9,053 bases of DNA from Bacteroidota bacterium (GTDB lineage Bacteria > Bacteroidota > Bacteroidia > Bacteroidales > UBA1556), in the NCBI GenBank assembly GCA_003648395.1, contig QMPB01000143.1, positions 1 through 9,053 of the forward strand, written 5' to 3'. Under the pieces are notes generated by a model, which had not been told where the DNA came from, did no database searches, and saw nothing but the letters and a program-made list of their open reading frames with translations. Shown here in pieces: positions 6,090-9,053 of this stretch (positions are counted from its first letter, which is position 1; every line of letters begins with the position of its first letter). Position numbers and translations under genes: made by a program.

Positions 6090-9053
6090 TTATTTAATAA
6101 TAAGTTTTGATGTTTTAACTCCATCATTATTACTAAGCTTAACATAGTAAACACCTCTAGCCAAATTACGAACATTAACTTTAGTACTAAAGTTAATAGT
6201 TGCAGTTAAGTTATTAGAATAAACTACTTGACCAGATAAATTAATAATTGTCATATCAAAGTTACCTTCAAGTCCTTTAATAGCCAAAGTAAACTGACCA
6301 TTACTAGGATTAGGGTAAATACTAACATTAACATTATTTATTGTATTGTTAATAGATACATCATCCAAGACAGTAATTATTAAAGTATCAGAAGAAGAAC
6401 AACCATTCTCAGTAACTTCTACATAAACAGTATTAGCTGAACCATTAGTTAAATTTGATTGGTCAAAAGTTTCAGTTTGTGTAATTGTACCAGTATTCCA
6501 TAACCAAGTTGCACTAGGATTTCCTGCATCAAGAGTTACAGTACCAGCAGTCCACTTAATAGTTGTGTCATTTCCTAAATTAACAACTGGTGAAGGGTTA
6601 ACAGTAACTATTACTGAACCAAATGACATACAGTTAGTATTAGAAACAGTTACAGTATAAGTTGTAGTTGCAGTAGGATTAACAGTAATTGTTTCAGTAG
6701 TTTCACCTGTACTCCATAAGTAAGTAGGAGCGACATAAGGTGTTGCGGTATGAGAACCTATCATACTAAAGTCGTTCTTAGCATAAACAAAGTACTCAGA
6801 AGATAGTGAATCTGTACCTGCAACAGCATCCCAGATAGTATTACCTACAACAACATTAGGTTTACGAATTAAAGTATGATCTTTAGTAGCAGAAGCTACG
6901 CCAGCAACATCCCATCCAGAACCTGGATCAACCATATCATAACGACCAATAATATCAATCATTACACTATCAGTAGCAGATACTTTATGGAATAATGCGC
7001 GAACATCATCACCATTAAATCCAACAACATATCCACTTTCATTATAAGCCAATGTATCATCAGCAACAGCTAAAATAGCTGCGTCAGATTGATTGTTTGC
7101 AAGAACAAACACATCACCAGCAGCTAGAGTTGCTCCAGCAGGGAAATAATATTGTCCAGACCATGCATTACCATTATAATTAGTCATAATTGAATAATCA
7201 TCAAGATTAATTGTAGCTCCTGTTGCATTATAAATCTCTAGAGCTTTATTATTAGAAGAACCTTCAATATAACTAGAGAATAATAATGTAGCAGAACAAA
7301 CAGAAGAACCAGCAGAAAGATCAACAGAACCTCCACCACAAGCATTAGCATCTGGTGTCATACCAGCCAAAGCTCTTGTAATACCATAATTATCTAAATC
7401 GAAATAATAATCACCAGCAGTTCGTTTTCCTTCTACTTTAATTATAACGTCTTGTCCAACATAAGCAGACAAATTAATTTGTCTATGAGCCCATTCCGTT
7501 GAAGTTACGTGATTTAAAGAATCAATAACATAAATTGTTTCAAATGAAGCTCCACAGTCTGTAGATATCATAAAGATAAAACTATCAGCATCCATTGTTA
7601 AAGCATTACTAGGATAACTAGAATACTCTATTAATCTATAATCGAAACTCAAAGCAGCTCCAGAAGGTATTGGTCCTATCTTTCTTGTCATTGAAACATA
7701 ACCAGCAGCAGTTGCTCCTGATCCATAGAAATTCTTATATAAACCTCTTCCACTTTTTCCATGAACTGCACTTACACTCCAACCAGATGTTGCAGCCCAA
7801 TTTAAACTACCTTCAAAACCGTCCACATAATCAACAGCAAAAGGAGTATATATTTCAAATGAAGTAGTTAGAGTATCATTATCTTGATATGTTACATCAG
7901 TTGCTAATGTAGCATAAGAAACAACATTATAAACGCCATAAGCACTAGCATCTACAGTACCTAAAGAAACAGTATCATTTCCTGAAGGAGCAAGTGTACC
8001 AGTAACACCTGTTAAAGTAACATTTCCAGAAGGAGTAGTTATAATAGCAGTAACAGGCACAGCCGATTGAGACGCAAGTCCTAAATTAGAAACAATAACT
8101 TTAACATCAGCAGCAGCATCTCCACACATAGAACCTTCAGGACTAACTAAAGCAGTAACACTTAAATCATCTTGAGCTGGCTCAAAAAATTTGATATTAT
8201 CAATATAAACTTTATTTCCTGGGGCTGAATAAGAAGCACTATACTTTAATGCTCCCTGTATAGATACTTCAAACGTTGTACCAGCAACACTACTTAAATC
8301 GAAAGTTAAATTTTGCCAAGCAGTATTATCTTTCCATACAGAATCACCATCTATTGATTTAGCATAAGTAGTACCGTTGAGCATAACTCTTACCCATGTA
8401 CAATTCGTGTAAGGAGTTTGAGTTTTTAAATCTAAACTCATATATAGATTTGAATTAGAAGTTGCGTCAACACCAAAGTTCGCTTCTGTAATTTGTGTAG
8501 TGTTTGTAAAAGCATCTTCTACACCAGATTGAGCAAATGTATAATAAGAATCCATACTACTAGTCATAAAAATACCGTTTCCAGAATTACCATTATTTGC
8601 TTCTGAATTCAATTCTGCTATACTACCAGAATTTTGAACTAATTGCAATTGAGGAACAGTAGTATTTACGAAATCAAAAGTACTAGGTACAGAAGTTATG
8701 CTATTAGTAATAAATGAGATATTACTAGAATCATTAGTTAGATCTTCATCATTTGCTAATTCAGTATATGCTGCTATTAAGTGACTTCCAGCTGTAGTTG
8801 CATCAAAAGTAGTTACAAATGTAAATGTATCTGTTGTAAATGCGTCTAAAGAAGGCATAGTCTCAGAAACAACTGTTCCGTTATCATAAACATACTTCAC
8901 AGGTATATTTGTTTGATTATTTGCACCATAATTCTGAACTAATACAGAAATAATATCATTAGCAGTTGCTGTAAAACCACCATATACACCTAAAATTTGT
9001 ATTACACCAGCATCATTTCCATTTGGCTCATAAAAATTGATATTATCAATATA
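6090..9053 (-). CDS. Multidomain T9SS surface protein with lamin-tail domain (gene B); N-terminus outside window
   Basis: The frame is open from the right edge (9053) to the TAA at 6090-6092, giving 987 codons. The GTG at 8900 is internal: the 51 codons upstream continue the domain pattern. In visible residue numbers: 1-12 end of a jelly-roll domain (YIDNINFYEP); 13-118 CARDB-like; about 122-291 jelly roll ending YIDNIKFFEP; 296-401 CARDB-like; 406-561 choice-of-anchor/MAM-like jelly roll (DGFEGSLNW to FDLDNYGI); 565-582 first part of a PKD/Ig-like domain; about 583-772 lamin-tail domain (SYIEGSSNNKALEIYN, then LDDYSI, AAGDVFVLAN, KDHTLIRKP); 776-819 remainder of the PKD/Ig-like domain (YLWSTGETTETITV, TTTYTVTVSN); 821-901 a second PKD-like domain; about 905-987 type A T9SS sorting domain (YPNPSNGQF, ARGVYYVKL, terminal Lys). 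The protein should be exported by Sec, secreted by T9SS and anchored or released. No enzyme motif is visible; adhesion or matrix binding is inferred. Confidence 0.93.
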   Translation of the reverse strand, partial: YIDNINFYEPNGNDAGVIQILGVYGGFTATANDIISVLVQNYGANNQTNIPVKYVYDNGTVVSETMPSLDAFTTDTFTFVTTFDATTAGSHLIAAYTELANDEDLTNDSSNISFITNSITSVPSTFDFVNTTVPQLQLVQNSGSIAELNSEANNGNSGNGIFMTSSMDSYYTFAQSGVEDAFTNTTQITEANFGVDATSNSNLYMSLDLKTQTPYTNCTWVRVMLNGTTYAKSIDGDSVWKDNTAWQNLTFDLSSVAGTTFEVSIQGALKYSASYSAPGNKVYIDNIKFFEPAQDDLSVTALVSPEGSMCGDAAADVKVIVSNLGLASQSAVPVTAIITTPSGNVTLTGVTGTLAPSGNDTVSLGTVDASAYGVYNVVSYATLATDVTYQDNDTLTTSFEIYTPFAVDYVDGFEGSLNWAATSGWSVSAVHGKSGRGLYKNFYGSGATAAGYVSMTRKIGPIPSGAALSFDYRLIEYSSYPSNALTMDADSFIFMISTDCGASFETIYVIDSLNHVTSTEWAHRQINLSAYVGQDVIIKVEGKRTAGDYYFDLDNYGITRALAGMTPDANACGGGSVDLSAGSSVCSATLLFSSYIEGSSNNKALEIYNATGATINLDDYSIMTNYNGNAWSGQYYFPAGATLAAGDVFVLANNQSDAAILAVADDTLAYNESGYVVGFNGDDVRALFHKVSATDSVMIDIIGRYDMVDPGSGWDVAGVASATKDHTLIRKPNVVVGNTIWDAVAGTDSLSSEYFVYAKNDFSMIGSHTATPYVAPTYLWSTGETTETITVNPTATTTYTVTVSNTNCMSFGSVIVTVNPSPVVNLGNDTTIKWTAGTVTLDAGNPSATWLWNTGTITQTETFDQSNLTNGSANTVYVEVTENGCSSSDTLIITVLDDVSINNTINNVNVSIYPNPSNGQFTLAIKGLEGNFDMTIINLSGQVVYSNNLTATINFSTKVNVRNLARGVYYVKLSNNDGVKTSKLIIK
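6735..7310 (-). other. Lamin-tail domain coding segment inside gene B
   Basis: This segment encodes about visible residues 582-773. The opening IEGSSNNKALEIYNATG, the LDDYSI strand, AGATLAAGDVFVLAN, the IDIIGR strand and the closing DHTLIRKP are hallmarks of bacterial lamin-tail domains. These are Ig-fold domains common in secreted Bacteroidota proteins and often attached to nucleases or sorting domains. No nuclease is seen next to it here. The flanking segments look like two parts of one PKD/Ig-like domain. Confidence 0.8.
8179..8207 (-). repeat. In-frame direct repeat, copy 1 (end of jelly-roll module)
   Basis: This 29-bp stretch matches 9025-9053 at 27 of 29 positions by hand comparison. 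The offset of 846 bp equals 282 codons, so both copies are in the same frame and encode YIDNI(K/N)F(F/Y)EP. They mark the end of successive jelly-roll domains in gene B, each followed by a CARDB-like domain. Confidence 0.85.
9025..9053 (-). repeat. In-frame direct repeat, copy 2 (at window edge)
   Basis: This is the second copy of the motif at 8179-8207. It runs to the last base of the window, so the match may continue beyond it. It encodes YIDNINFYEP and shows that gene B begins well upstream, with at least one more jelly-roll domain. Confidence 0.85.

Noticed and set aside
7670..7867. Plus-strand 65-codon frame inside gene B
   Set aside because: It is antisense to a convincing jelly-roll/CARDB segment, and its His/Gln/Leu-rich composition is typical of a reverse-frame shadow.
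6090..8900. A 936-residue gene starting at GTG 8900
   Set aside because: There is no signal peptide at that point, and the 51 codons upstream to 9053 continue CARDB-like and jelly-roll sequence. The true start lies outside the window.

Overview
The window suggests an AT-rich member of the Bacteroidota. Two large secreted proteins end in a type A sorting domain of the type IX secretion system (T9SS), which is restricted to that phylum. Start codons lack Shine-Dalgarno sequences and sit in A/T-rich leaders, as is usual there. MetF also carries an internal extension that I associate with Bacteroidota enzymes.

Layout. (1) Positions 1-709, plus strand: the 3' end of metH, covering most of the AdoMet-dependent reactivation domain of cobalamin-dependent methionine synthase. 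(2) 710-849: a short gap with a hairpin-bearing sequence that looks like an interspersed intergenic repeat. (3) 850-1803, plus strand: complete metF. (4) 1804-2035: a convergent gap with a clear bidirectional terminator and a cluster of four phased heptamers. (5) 2036-5839, minus strand: a complete 1267-residue exported multidomain protein, called A here, with a parallel beta-helix. (6) 5840-6089: a gap containing the terminator of the next gene. (7) 6090-9053, minus strand: a second multidomain T9SS protein, called B here, whose N-terminus lies beyond the right edge; 987 residues are visible.

Function. MetF makes 5-methyltetrahydrofolate, and MetH uses it to methylate homocysteine, so the left third is a methionine/one-carbon unit. 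Genes B and A lie in tandem in the same direction, but a strong terminator after B indicates that A has its own promoter. Both encode modular surface or secreted proteins. They share one order of domains in the C-terminal half (CARDB-like, jelly roll, two PKD/Ig-like domains, sorting domain), with a lamin-tail domain apparently inserted inside the first PKD-like domain of B. No enzymatic domain is visible in either, so an adhesive or structural surface role is an inference.

I found no convincing novel multi-gene system, CRISPR array, RNA gene or mobile element. The most interesting signals are the nested domain in B, the shared C-terminal cassette, the dense O-glycosylation-type tripeptides in A and the 11-bp-phased heptamers downstream of metF.
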